Shown one piece after another: positions 1-6,570 of a stretch of 8,122 bases of DNA. The stretch covers positions 1 through 8,122 of the forward strand of contig WGCB01000293.1 of the NCBI GenBank assembly GCA_015494005.1, in the 5' to 3' direction. The translations under genes and the position numbers were made by a program. How positions within the stretch are numbered: the first letter of the stretch is position 1; each line of letters opens with the position of its first letter. The notes below the pieces were generated by a model that had not been told where the DNA came from, searched no databases, and saw only the letters and a list, made by a program, of their open reading frames with translations. The DNA is from Caldilineaceae bacterium. GTDB taxonomy: Bacteria > Chloroflexota > Anaerolineae > Caldilineales > Caldilineaceae.

Positions 1-2
1 GA

Positions 3-1145
3 TCCCAGCAGCCCCTGGAGGTGGGGGAGAGCTACACCGTGGTCAGCCGCTACGCCAAGGTCACCCAGCGGGATCTGCGAGAGGCGGGCACGGACTACCC
101 ACCGGAGATCCTGGAGCGCTACCTGCAGCTGCCGGAGAACTTCTCGCCCCGGGTGGCGGAGCTGGCCCAGCAGGTCTCCGGCGCCTACACCAACCCCTAC
201 GACATGGCCAAGTCCATCGAGGGTTTCCTCCGGGGCTACGCCTACGACGACCAGATCGCCGCGCCAGGGCCGGACCAGGATCCCACCGAGTATTTCCTCT
301 TCGAGATCAAGCGGGGCTATTGCAACTACTACGCCACGGCCATGGCGGTGATGCTGCGCAGCCTGGGCGTCCCCACCCGGCTGGCCAGCGGCTACGCGGA
401 GGGGACCCTGGACAAGGACAGCGGCCTCTATTTCATCACGGAGCAGGATTCCCACACCTGGGTGGAGGTCTACTTCCCGGGGCTGGGCTGGATCGAGTTT
501 GAGCCCACTGCGGGGGAGAGCGTGCTGACCCGGCCTTCGGGGCTGGAACTGGAGGACACGAACCGGGGAGGGACCGACTCGGCGCCGGATCTGGTGCGGG
601 ACAATTTGCCGGAGATGGACGAGGGGATCAATCTGGAGGAACAGCTCAACCGGCAGCTGGACAGCCAGCCGGGCAGCGGGTTCTTCTTCAAGCCCACCAT
701 CGGCTGGATCCTGGGGACGTTGGCCCTGGCCCTGGCGGTCATCGCCGCGGGCTGGTGGATGCTCTGGAGCCGGCCCAGCTTCCTGGGGCCTTCCGCCTTC
801 GACGCCCTGCCCCAGCCGGTTTTCTACCGGCGGCTGCTCACCTGGGGCAAGCGCCTGGGCCTGCTGGTCAGCCCATCCCAGACGCCCTACGAGCGGGCGG
901 AGCTCTTCGCCCGGAGCGTGCCGGTGGGCGCGCCCCTGATCCGGCGCATCACCGATAGCTACGTGCGCTACCGCTACGCCAACCACGCCCACCAGCCGGA
1001 TCCCGAGGAGCGAGCAGCCTTGGGCCAGGCCTGGAGCCGCCTGCAACCCATCCTGTGGAAGGCGTGGCTGCGGCGGCTCTGGCAGCGGAGGCCCTTCGCC
1101 CGGAAGGGGAGCCGGCCCAACGACCAGGCCCAGGCCTTCCGCTAG
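3..1145 (+). CDS. Transglutaminase-like membrane protein, C-terminal part (TgpA/DUF3488-DUF4129 type), 5' partial
   Basis: The reading frame is open to the left edge, so the N-terminus (probably several membrane helices, as in TgpA-type proteins) lies outside the window; the GTG at 21 is internal, not a convincing start. Counting from that codon, residues ~60-165 form a transglutaminase/protease-like core: the catalytic Cys is C101 in RGYCNYYATAM (codon 321-323) and the His is H145 in DSHTWVEVY (codon 453-455). The usual third member, Asp in FDPT, is Glu here (EFEPT, E161, codon 501-503). A single hydrophobic helix follows at residues ~227-249 (bases 699-767). The tail (~265-345, FYRRLLTWGKRLG...TPYERAELFAR) looks like a DUF4129 domain. 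By topology of the family the Cys-His core should be extracytoplasmic and the tail cytoplasmic. The substrate is unknown; relatives are proposed to act in cell-envelope processes. It ends in a 4-bp overlap with the convergent gene. Family call strong; function open. Confidence 0.9.
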   Translation, partial: SQQPLEVGESYTVVSRYAKVTQRDLREAGTDYPPEILERYLQLPENFSPRVAELAQQVSGAYTNPYDMAKSIEGFLRGYAYDDQIAAPGPDQDPTEYFLFEIKRGYCNYYATAMAVMLRSLGVPTRLASGYAEGTLDKDSGLYFITEQDSHTWVEVYFPGLGWIEFEPTAGESVLTRPSGLELEDTNRGGTDSAPDLVRDNLPEMDEGINLEEQLNRQLDSQPGSGFFFKPTIGWILGTLALALAVIAAGWWMLWSRPSFLGPSAFDALPQPVFYRRLLTWGKRLGLLVSPSQTPYERAELFARSVPVGAPLIRRITDSYVRYRYANHAHQPDPEERAALGQAWSRLQPILWKAWLRRLWQRRPFARKGSRPNDQAQAFR

Positions 1146-1798
1146 GCTGCGCTGGGCTCCAGGAGGATGACCTTGGTCTCGTCCGGCAGGCCCGAGCGGG
1201 AGATCTTCAGGGTGCTGGTCACTTCTGGCTCGCTGACGCCCAGCTCCTTCAGCAGCTTATCCACCGGCTCCAGCTTCTCCGCCAGCTTGGGCGCCAGTCC
1301 GGGGTGCTGGTAGTGCATGGGGATCACCAGCTTGGGCTCCAGCATGCTGATCACCTCGGTGACCTTGCTGGTGTCCAGGGTGCGTTCCCCGCTCACCGGC
1401 ACCAGCAGCACATCCACCTCCGTCACATCCTCCACCTGCTTCTGGCTGGGGATCTCCCCCAGGTCACCCAGATGCCCCACCGTGAACGACCCAAAGTCGA
1501 AGAAAAAGGCGATGTTCCGCTCCGGTTTGGACTCCTGAGGGGCCTTGTGGTACGTGGTGAGGCCCACGATCAGGACGTTCTTCACCTCGTACTCGCCCGG
1601 GCCGGTGAGGACCTTGGGCTGGCCCGTCACTCCCTTGACATGGTTGTGGCCGGGCTGGTCGTGGCTGACGGTCACGATGTCCGCGCGGATGCGGGGCAGG
1701 GTGAGGCCAGTGGCCTTCTTGCTGAAGGGATCGCAGACCACGGTCACGCCCTGTTCTCGTAGGCGGAAACAGGAAAGTCCATACCAGGTGATCTCCAC
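1142..1798 (-). CDS. Metallo-beta-lactamase-fold protein, COG2220/UlaG-like (lactamase_B_3 type)
   Basis: A 218-residue protein with an MBL-fold layout: an N-terminal strand pair with the family's early pattern (ITWYGLSCFRL...VVCDPF), a first metal motif, HLGD (H109, D112), and a C-terminal IPMHYQ (H162). The first motif, normally HxHxDH, reads H46-D-Q48-P-G50-H51, so the second His and the Asp ligand are replaced while the outer His residues remain. It may bind one metal ion or be a divergent subfamily. Members of COG2220 are mostly uncharacterised hydrolases; UlaG itself is an ascorbate-6-phosphate lactonase, but that activity should not be assumed here. The start is GTG (complement of 1796-1798), chosen because AAAGGAAG (complement of 1804-1811) lies 5 bases upstream and no better start is near. 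There is no signal peptide, so it is probably cytoplasmic. A good promoter lies about 80 bases upstream. Confidence 0.88.
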   Translation of the reverse strand: MEITWYGLSCFRLREQGVTVVCDPFSKKATGLTLPRIRADIVTVSHDQPGHNHVKGVTGQPKVLTGPGEYEVKNVLIVGLTTYHKAPQESKPERNIAFFFDFGSFTVGHLGDLGEIPSQKQVEDVTEVDVLLVPVSGERTLDTSKVTEVISMLEPKLVIPMHYQHPGLAPKLAEKLEPVDKLLKELGVSEPEVTSTLKISRSGLPDETKVILLEPSAA

Positions 1799-1875
1799 AG
1801 CGGCTTCCTTTCGTTGCTACCGACCCAAAATCACGGTCGAATTGGCGGTCAAAACCTGAACGGATGTTCCTGTTC

Positions 1876-1904
1876 ACTATACCCCAACTGGCCGGGCCTG
1901 ACAA
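1876..1904 (-). promoter_or_regulatory. Sigma70-type promoter for the MBL-fold gene
   Basis: On the minus strand TTGTCA (complement of 1899-1904, 5/6 match to the -35 consensus) and TATAGT (complement of 1876-1881, 5/6 match to the -10) are separated by exactly 17 bases. Transcription would begin near 1869, giving a leader of about 70 bases before the GTG start at 1798. Spacing, sequence and position all agree; no experimental support is available. Confidence 0.7.
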
Positions 1905-1931
1905 AAACAGGACATACGGAGGCGGGCCGAG

Positions 1932-1944
1932 ATCCCCGGGGGAT
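1932..1944. promoter_or_regulatory. Short inverted repeat between two divergent promoters, possible operator
   Basis: ATCCCC, one G, then GGGGAT form a 13-base inverted repeat with a CCCCGGGG core. It sits almost midway between the two -35 elements (inner edges 1904 and 1962), a position where a regulator could affect both promoters. In GC-rich DNA a 6-base arm pair can occur by chance, so the operator role is an inference only. Confidence 0.25.
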
Positions 1945-1961
1945 GGACCCTTCAAAATCGG

Positions 1962-1990
1962 TTGCGTGGATGGTGGGGCGGTGCTATGAT
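1962..1990 (+). promoter_or_regulatory. Extended -10 promoter for the PH-domain/IMPase unit
   Basis: TATGAT (1985-1990, 5/6 match to the -10 consensus) is preceded by TGC (1982-1984), giving an extended -10. A partial -35, TTGCGT (1962-1967), lies exactly 17 bases upstream. Transcription would start near 1997, leaving a leader of about 65 bases before the ATG at 2062. Confidence 0.65.
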
Positions 1991-2061
1991 AGCGGCCATG
2001 CCAACCGATTTCGGGACCTTCGATCTGTGACGAGGTCCTCTGTTCTGTCAGGAGAAACTCC

Positions 2062-2613
2062 ATGGAACGCAACGACCTTCGCAACGCCGTCACCTCCCAG
2101 TTCTATCGATCCCTGGCCGAAAGCGGCGTGGAGATCACCGCCATCCCTCAGGCCCAGCTCCAGGCCCTGGTCACCGCGCTGGCGGACGGTCTGCTGGCCG
2201 GCCTGGATGCCTTGGAAGAGGAAGAGGCCCAGTTCAGCCGCGGCGTGCAACCGGCCAGCAGGCAGCAAACGCCCCTCCAGGAAGAGGAGGAGCTGCTCTG
2301 GAGCGGCAAGCCCTACCTGACCATCGGCGTCCGCTACGAGCTCACCAGCCAGCGACTGCGCATCATTCGAGGCCTGCTGGGGCGCACCTACCAGGAGATC
2401 GAGCTGGTCCGGGTGCGGGACACCGCGGTCAGCCAGCGCATGGGCGAGCGGGCCCTGAACATCGGGGACATCACCATCTACAGCAACGATCCCAGCGATC
2501 CCGAGATCGTGCTCCACAACGTGAAGAATCCCATGGAGGTGCGGGAGATGATCCGCAAGGCCACCCTGGCCGAAAAGGAGCGTCGCAACCTCACCTACCG
2601 GGAGGAGATGTAG
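2062..2613 (+). CDS. Bacterial PH-domain protein (bPH_2-like) with helical N-terminus
   Basis: A 183-residue soluble protein. Residues ~1-60 are predicted helical, with a very acidic stretch (LDALEEEEAQF, ~49-58), followed by a Gln/Pro-rich linker (~60-75). Residues ~78-168 resemble the bacterial pleckstrin-homology domain seen in YdbT/YvbH-type proteins: LLWSGKPYLTIGVRYELTSQRLRIIRGLLGR, then a strand-rich part ending in NVKNPMEVREMIRKA. The repeated 'T-x-x-R-x-R-I-x-R-G' pattern at the start of the domain is the strongest clue. There is no membrane helix, unlike many bPH_2 proteins. The start is supported by AGGAG at 2050-2054, 7 bases before the ATG. The next gene begins 3 bases after the stop, so the two are probably co-transcribed and translationally coupled. 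Role unknown; such domains often mediate lipid or protein contacts. The C-terminus is charged. Confidence 0.75.
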   Translation: MERNDLRNAVTSQFYRSLAESGVEITAIPQAQLQALVTALADGLLAGLDALEEEEAQFSRGVQPASRQQTPLQEEEELLWSGKPYLTIGVRYELTSQRLRIIRGLLGRTYQEIELVRVRDTAVSQRMGERALNIGDITIYSNDPSDPEIVLHNVKNPMEVREMIRKATLAEKERRNLTYREEM

Positions 2614-2616
2614 CCC

Positions 2617-3465
2617 ATGGAGGCTTCCACGCTCCTGGGCGTCCAGGTGGAAGGGGTGATCCGGGTGGCCCAGGAGGCGGGCCGGCTAGTCCTGGAGATG
2701 CAGCGGCGCGGGCTGCACGGCGTGCGTAGCAAATCCTCGGCCATCGACCTGGTCACAGAGGCGGACGTGGCCGCGGAGGCCCAGATCCGGGCTGGCCTCC
2801 AGGAGCTGGCTCCGGCAGCCGGTTTCTGGGGCGAGGAGAGCGACACCCGTCCCACCCAGGAGTTCTTCTGGCTGGTGGACCCCATCGACGGCACCACCAA
2901 CTACGCCAACAGCATCCCCCTGTTCGCGGTGAACATCGCTCTCAATCGGGGAGAAGAGACCCTGCTGGGCGTCACCCTGGAGCTGCCCAGCGGCCGGATC
3001 TTCTGGGCCGAGCGGGGCCGAGGAGCCTTCCTCCGCACCCCCGACGGCCAGGAGCAGCGCCTGGGGGTGAACCAGGTGGAGCGCCTGGAGCAGGCTGTGC
3101 TCACCACGGGCTTCCCCTACAGCCGGGCCCACCACCCAGACAACAACAGCCGGGAGTTCACGGCCTTCATAGTCCAGAGCGCGGGCGTCCGCTGCATGGG
3201 CAGCGCGGCCCTGGAGCTGGCCTACGTGGCCGCGGGCTACACCACCGCCCACTGGGAGGCTGGCCCCAAGGCCTGGGACGTGGCCCCGGGCCTGCTCCTG
3301 ATCCAGGAGGCGGGCGGACGGGTCACCACCTACAGCGGCGGGCCCCGGCGGTTGGATTCCCGCACCATCCTGGCCAGCAACGGCCAACCCGCCCTGCATC
3401 AAGCCCTGCTGGCCACCCTCCAGGAGGTGCGCCAGACCCTGCCGGAGCGCCTCTTCCAGGAGTAG
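2617..3465 (+). CDS. Inositol-monophosphatase-family phosphatase
   Basis: A 282-residue protein, close to the usual length for the family, with all its key motifs. Mg2+ ligands can be read as E73 (GEES), D88 and D91 in DPIDGTTNYANSIPLF (88-103) and D221 in the second signature WEAGPKAWDVAPGLLL (213-228); the DLVTEAD segment (44-50) is also present. Enzymes of this group hydrolyse phosphate monoesters such as inositol-1-phosphate, histidinol phosphate, fructose-1,6-bisphosphate or 3'-phosphoadenosine 5'-phosphate. The sequence seen here does not let me choose among these; inositol monophosphatase (SuhB-like) is the default. The Shine-Dalgarno GGAGGAG (2601-2607) lies inside the last codons of the PH-domain gene, 9 bases before the ATG, so translation is likely coupled. 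The enzyme is cytoplasmic, with no signal peptide. No frameshift or missing catalytic residue was seen. Confidence 0.93.
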   Translation: MEASTLLGVQVEGVIRVAQEAGRLVLEMQRRGLHGVRSKSSAIDLVTEADVAAEAQIRAGLQELAPAAGFWGEESDTRPTQEFFWLVDPIDGTTNYANSIPLFAVNIALNRGEETLLGVTLELPSGRIFWAERGRGAFLRTPDGQEQRLGVNQVERLEQAVLTTGFPYSRAHHPDNNSREFTAFIVQSAGVRCMGSAALELAYVAAGYTTAHWEAGPKAWDVAPGLLLIQEAGGRVTTYSGGPRRLDSRTILASNGQPALHQALLATLQEVRQTLPERLFQE

Positions 3466-3490
3466 CCCCCGGGCCCAGGCCGTCGACGCG

Positions 3491-3520
3491 CAGAGCCACC
3501 CGCGTCGGCGGATGGCTCTG
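3491..3520. terminator. Strong hairpin between convergent genes, probable bidirectional transcription end
   Basis: CAGAGCCA (3491-3498) pairs with TGGCTCTG (3513-3520). After one C/A mismatch, CCGC (3500-3503) pairs with GCGG (3508-3511), closing a GTCG tetraloop. The symmetric 30-base structure lies 26 bases after the IMPase stop and 42 bases after the stop of the gene on the other strand. Neither side has a run of T, so it is not a textbook intrinsic terminator; it could end transcription by its stability or protect 3' ends. Confidence 0.55.
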
Positions 3521-3561
3521 GTCAGCGTGGATTGGGTGGGGCTGGGCCCGTCCGGCTGGCG

Positions 3562-4680
3562 CTACCCGGCCGCCAGGGCAGGCTCCCGGGGCTCCGGGGA
3601 GGCGGTGCGGGTCTGGCCCTCCACCAGGGCCGCCAACTCCGCCTGGGCCTCCTCCAGATCGATGGCAGGGATGGCGTCCTGGGCCAGGCCCTCTGCCTCC
3701 CACTCCAGGATCTTGCGGATGGCGTACTCCTGCATCCACAGGCAGGCGTCCGAGGTGAGCTGGGTGGCCAGCCAGTCCAGATCCTGGCCGGAATCCAGCC
3801 AGCGCAGGCGGCCGTCGGCCTCGATGAAAGGCACGGCCGGGGTGAGCAGGGCGAAGCGGCTGAACTCCTTCCGCTCCAGGCCCAGGCCCAGCTCCAGGGA
3901 GAGGCTGGTCAGCTCCGCGTGGAGATGGACCAGGTACTCCTGCAGGCCGGTCAGGCTGGTGGCCAGGCCGCTCCGGGGCTCCACCTCGTCCAGCGCGGCT
4001 TGGAGCAGGCTGACCGGCGGCTCCACCCCCAGGAAGCGGCCCACCTGGACCTTCTGCACCGCGCCGGCCTGGGCCATGGTGAAGGCCAGGCGCAGCAGCC
4101 CGGCAAAGAGCAGGCGTCGGTCCTCGCCCAGGGCGCTCTGGGCCATCTCCAGGGCCTGGCGGACGGGCGGCGTCTGCACCAGGAGGGCCTCGCTGACCTG
4201 GCGCAGGGTGATGCCGAACGCCACCTTGAGCAGATGGTCCAGGAAGGTGCGGGTGGCCGAGAGCATCTCCGCCAGGAACTCGCTGGAGGGCACCTTGATG
4301 CTGTGCTGGGCCTCGTTCCGGGCCAGGTGCAGGCTGCGCATCTCCATCTTCAGCACCATGGGCTGGGGCTCGGGCATCTCCTGACAGATGGCCGCCACCT
4401 GGTCCCACAGGCGGAAGAAGCCCGCCCGCTCCACCTGGAAGGTCTGGGTGCGCAGGCGATTGGGATCGCCGAAGTAGAGGTGGGAGGGCCCGTCAAAGCG
4501 GGTGGGCACAGGGAACGCCTGGACCACCCCTTCCAGCAGCATCTCCACCGCGTGGTCCAGGCTGGTGATGGCGATGATCTTGTCGATGGTGGTGCTGGAG
4601 CGGCCATGCTCCGCGGCGTGGCTGTAGAGCTGTTTCACCAGGGCCAGGCGGTTCAGCAGGCCCGTCTCTTCTAGGTTCAT
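3562..4680 (-). CDS. Uncharacterised protein with HEPN-like N-terminal region
   Basis: I cannot assign this 372-residue protein to a named family. It is mostly helical and soluble, with no membrane segment or signal peptide. Residues ~30-55 (STTIDKIIAITSLDHAVEMLLEGVVQ) and ~110-155, containing R121-N-E-A-Q-H126 in SLHLARNEAQH followed by VPSSEFLAEMLSATRTFLDHLLK, look like a HEPN domain: an Asp/Ala-rich long helix and the RNxxxH motif that forms the RNase active site in many HEPN proteins. The rest (~160-345) is helix-rich with a strand-like section near 275-297 (FALLTPAVPFIEADGRLRWLD). The C-terminus is acidic and Pro/Ala-rich. The start at 4680 is preferred over an ATG 26 codons upstream because GGAGG (complement of 4687-4691) lies 6 bases before it and the extra 26 residues are not protein-like. 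It is monocistronic in the window, with no obvious toxin-antitoxin partner. Confidence 0.8.
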   Translation of the reverse strand: MNLEETGLLNRLALVKQLYSHAAEHGRSSTTIDKIIAITSLDHAVEMLLEGVVQAFPVPTRFDGPSHLYFGDPNRLRTQTFQVERAGFFRLWDQVAAICQEMPEPQPMVLKMEMRSLHLARNEAQHSIKVPSSEFLAEMLSATRTFLDHLLKVAFGITLRQVSEALLVQTPPVRQALEMAQSALGEDRRLLFAGLLRLAFTMAQAGAVQKVQVGRFLGVEPPVSLLQAALDEVEPRSGLATSLTGLQEYLVHLHAELTSLSLELGLGLERKEFSRFALLTPAVPFIEADGRLRWLDSGQDLDWLATQLTSDACLWMQEYAIRKILEWEAEGLAQDAIPAIDLEEAQAELAALVEGQTRTASPEPREPALAAG

Positions 4681-4774
4681 AATCCCCCTCCGAGTGAATC
4701 GAATAACGGTGATCGGTGGCCGTGAGGCCTGGGAACAGGCCCCTGGACGGAAGCCCATGGGCGCGTCTGGGGAA

Positions 4775-4783
4775 ATTGTAGCA
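4775..4783 (-). promoter_or_regulatory. Extended -10 promoter for the HEPN-like gene
   Basis: The complement of 4775-4783 reads TGCTACAAT, an extended -10 with a 5/6 match to TATAAT. There is no good -35 at 17 bases (the complement of 4798-4803 is TGGCCC), which is tolerable for extended -10 promoters. Transcription would begin near 4768, leaving a leader of about 88 bases. The same bases lie within a small inverted repeat, ATTG-TAG-CAAT (4775-4785). For the gene on the plus strand I could not find a convincing promoter in the 213-bp gap 4681-4893. Confidence 0.45.
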
Positions 4784-4893
4784 ATCTGCTCGGGCCAGGG
4801 CCAGGGAGTTTCAGCGGATTATGGGCGTTCCAGCGGTGCTTCCGCCTCGCCCCGCGAGGAGAGGCCAGCTGGCCGGGCAAAGGAGGGTGTGCC

Positions 4894-6462
4894 ATGTCTG
4901 AGGCGGACGCAGTCAAACGGGAGCGGGCCGAACGGGCGGCTCGCCGGGCTCGACAACGCCGACGCCGGGCCCAGTCCCCCTTCCTCCACCTGCCCCGGGA
5001 GCAGCCTCGCTCCATCCTGCCGCCCCTGGAGATCCTGGAGCCGGGGCAAGTGGAGCAGATCCACCAGGCCTCCATGACCATCCTGGAGGAGGTGGGGCTG
5101 GACTTCTTCGACGAGGAGGCCCTGGACATCCTGGCCCGGGCCGGGGCCAAGGTGGACCGTGGGGCCCGTCACGCCTGGCTGGACCGGGGGCTGGTCATGG
5201 AGGCGGTGGGCCAGGCCCCCAGCTCCTTCACCTGGCATGCCCGCAACCCGGAGCGGAGCCTGGTCCTGGGAGGGAACGCCCTGGCCTTCGCCCCCAACGG
5301 CGGCACGGTCTTCGTCCAGGATCTGGACCGGGGACGGCGACCCGGCACCCTGGCCGACTACGAGGCCCTGGTGAAGCTGACCCAGATGTGCGGCCTCCTG
5401 CACACCGCGGGGGAGCAGCTGGTGGTGCCCCACGACGTGCCGGTGCCCCTGCGCCACCTGGAACGGCTGCGCCTCTCCGTCACCCTGAGCGACAAGATCC
5501 TCATGGAGGCGGCCCACGGCCGGGTCATCCCCCAGGACGCGCTGGCCGTGGCCCGGCTGGTCTTCGGGAAGGAGCTGCCCCGGGACGGGCCGGTCATCGG
5601 CGGGGTGGTCAACGTGAACAGCCCCCTGCGCTACGATGCCCGCATGCTGGGCGGCCTCATCAGCTACGCCCGGGCCGGCCAGGTGACCATCATCACCCCC
5701 TTCATCCTGGCGGGCGTCATGGGGCCGGTGACCCTGGCCGGGGCCCTGGCCCAGCAGAACGCGGAGGCCCTGGCGGGCATCGCCCTGACCCAGCTGGTGC
5801 GGCCGGGCGCGCCGGTGATCTACGGGGGCTTCACCACCAACGCCGACCTCAAGTCGGGCGCGCCGGCCTTCGGCACGCCGGAGGGAGCCTGGGCCGCCAT
5901 CGTGGGCGGTCAGATGGCCCGGCGCTACGGTCTGCCCTACCGGGGCAGCGGCACGCTGAACACCTCCAAGCTGCCGGACGCCCAGGCCGCCTACGAGACC
6001 ATGTGGGCCATCTGGCCCAGTGTGCTGGCCCGCACCAACTTCGTCCTCCATGCGGTGGGCTGGCTGGAGGCTGGGCTGACCGTCTCCCTGGAGAAGTTCC
6101 TCATCGACGCGGAGAACCTGGCCATGTTCCACCGCTTTCTCCAGGGATTCCCTGTGGACGAGGAGAGCCTGGCCCTGGCCTCCATCCAGGCGGTGGGGCC
6201 CGGCGGCCATCACCTGGGCACGCCCCACACCCAGGCCCGCTACACCACCGCCTTCTACCAGCCCTTCCTCAGCGACCGGCAGCCCTTCGAGAGCTGGCAG
6301 GAGTCCGGAGAGCTGGATGTGGCCACCCGGGCCAACCGGCTCTGGAAGACGCTCCTGGCCCAGTACGAACCCCCGCCCCTGGACCCCGGCCTGGAGGAGG
6401 CCCTGGCGGCCTTCATCGCCCGGCGCAAGCGGGAGCTGACCGGCGCGGATCTCTACGGGTGA
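4894..6462 (+). CDS. MttB-family (trimethylamine methyltransferase-like) protein, pyrrolysine-free
   Basis: A 522-residue TIM-barrel protein of the MttB superfamily. Residues ~8-27 are an Arg/Ala-rich N-terminus, as seen in many bacterial members. From ~45 onward the family body is complete: MTILEEVGLDF, an Asn-rich YGGFTTNADLKSGAP (310-324), NTSKLPDAQAAYE (356-368), FVLHAVGWLEAGLTVSLEKFLIDAE (383-407) and GPGGHHLGTPHT (435-446). Methanogen MttB reads an amber codon as pyrrolysine just before a DAQ segment like the one at 362-364; here the frame has no internal TAG and K359 lies near that place, as in the non-pyrrolysine branch that includes glycine betaine methyltransferase MtgB. The substrate is probably a methylated amine such as a betaine, but unproven. 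The methyl acceptor in this family is a corrinoid protein, which is not in the window. AAAGGAGGG (4879-4887) lies 6 bases before the ATG. The oxidase downstream on the same strand suggests a shared pathway. Confidence 0.9.
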   Translation: MSEADAVKRERAERAARRARQRRRRAQSPFLHLPREQPRSILPPLEILEPGQVEQIHQASMTILEEVGLDFFDEEALDILARAGAKVDRGARHAWLDRGLVMEAVGQAPSSFTWHARNPERSLVLGGNALAFAPNGGTVFVQDLDRGRRPGTLADYEALVKLTQMCGLLHTAGEQLVVPHDVPVPLRHLERLRLSVTLSDKILMEAAHGRVIPQDALAVARLVFGKELPRDGPVIGGVVNVNSPLRYDARMLGGLISYARAGQVTIITPFILAGVMGPVTLAGALAQQNAEALAGIALTQLVRPGAPVIYGGFTTNADLKSGAPAFGTPEGAWAAIVGGQMARRYGLPYRGSGTLNTSKLPDAQAAYETMWAIWPSVLARTNFVLHAVGWLEAGLTVSLEKFLIDAENLAMFHRFLQGFPVDEESLALASIQAVGPGGHHLGTPHTQARYTTAFYQPFLSDRQPFESWQESGELDVATRANRLWKTLLAQYEPPPLDPGLEEALAAFIARRKRELTGADLYG

Positions 6463-6510
6463 CGGGCGGCGACAGGAGCGAGCACTGCGACGTTCCCGCT
6501 ACCTCACCCC

Positions 6511-6552
6511 CCAACTTCCGATTCCCAACTTCCAACTCCCAACTCCCAGTTT
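6511..6552 (+). repeat. Degenerate 7-bp tandem repeat, six units in register (CCAACTY)
   Basis: Six consecutive heptamers can be read with no slip: CCAACTT, CCGATTC, CCAACTT, CCAACTC, CCAACTC, CCAGTTT. The tract fills the centre of the 108-bp gap between the methyltransferase and oxidase genes and ends 4 bases before the oxidase Shine-Dalgarno (AAGGAGGA, 6557-6564). The same heptamer occurs in reverse orientation just after the oxidase gene. Such heptanucleotide tracts are known in several bacterial phyla as strand-slippage or repeat-family sequences; the role here is unknown. Confidence 0.8.
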
Positions 6553-6570
6553 CCACAAGGAGGAACCACC

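Noticed and set aside
1858..1869. GAAC-GGAT-GTTC small inverted repeat near the predicted start of the MBL-fold transcript.
   Set aside because: Four-base arms are too short to separate from chance.
3323..4408. A 361-codon minus-strand frame overlapping the HEPN-like gene and the IMPase end.
   Set aside because: Gly/Pro/Arg-rich and out of frame with the HEPN-like protein, which has the better start and protein-like composition.
4681..4758. A 26-residue N-terminal extension of the HEPN-like protein using an upstream ATG.
   Set aside because: The internal ATG at 4680 has a GGAGG 6 bases upstream, and the extension has no protein-like pattern and would overlay the leader.
4819..6228. A 469-codon open frame antisense to the methyltransferase gene.
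   Set aside because: Gln/Gly/His-rich shadow of the coding strand, with no ribosome binding site or recognisable domain.
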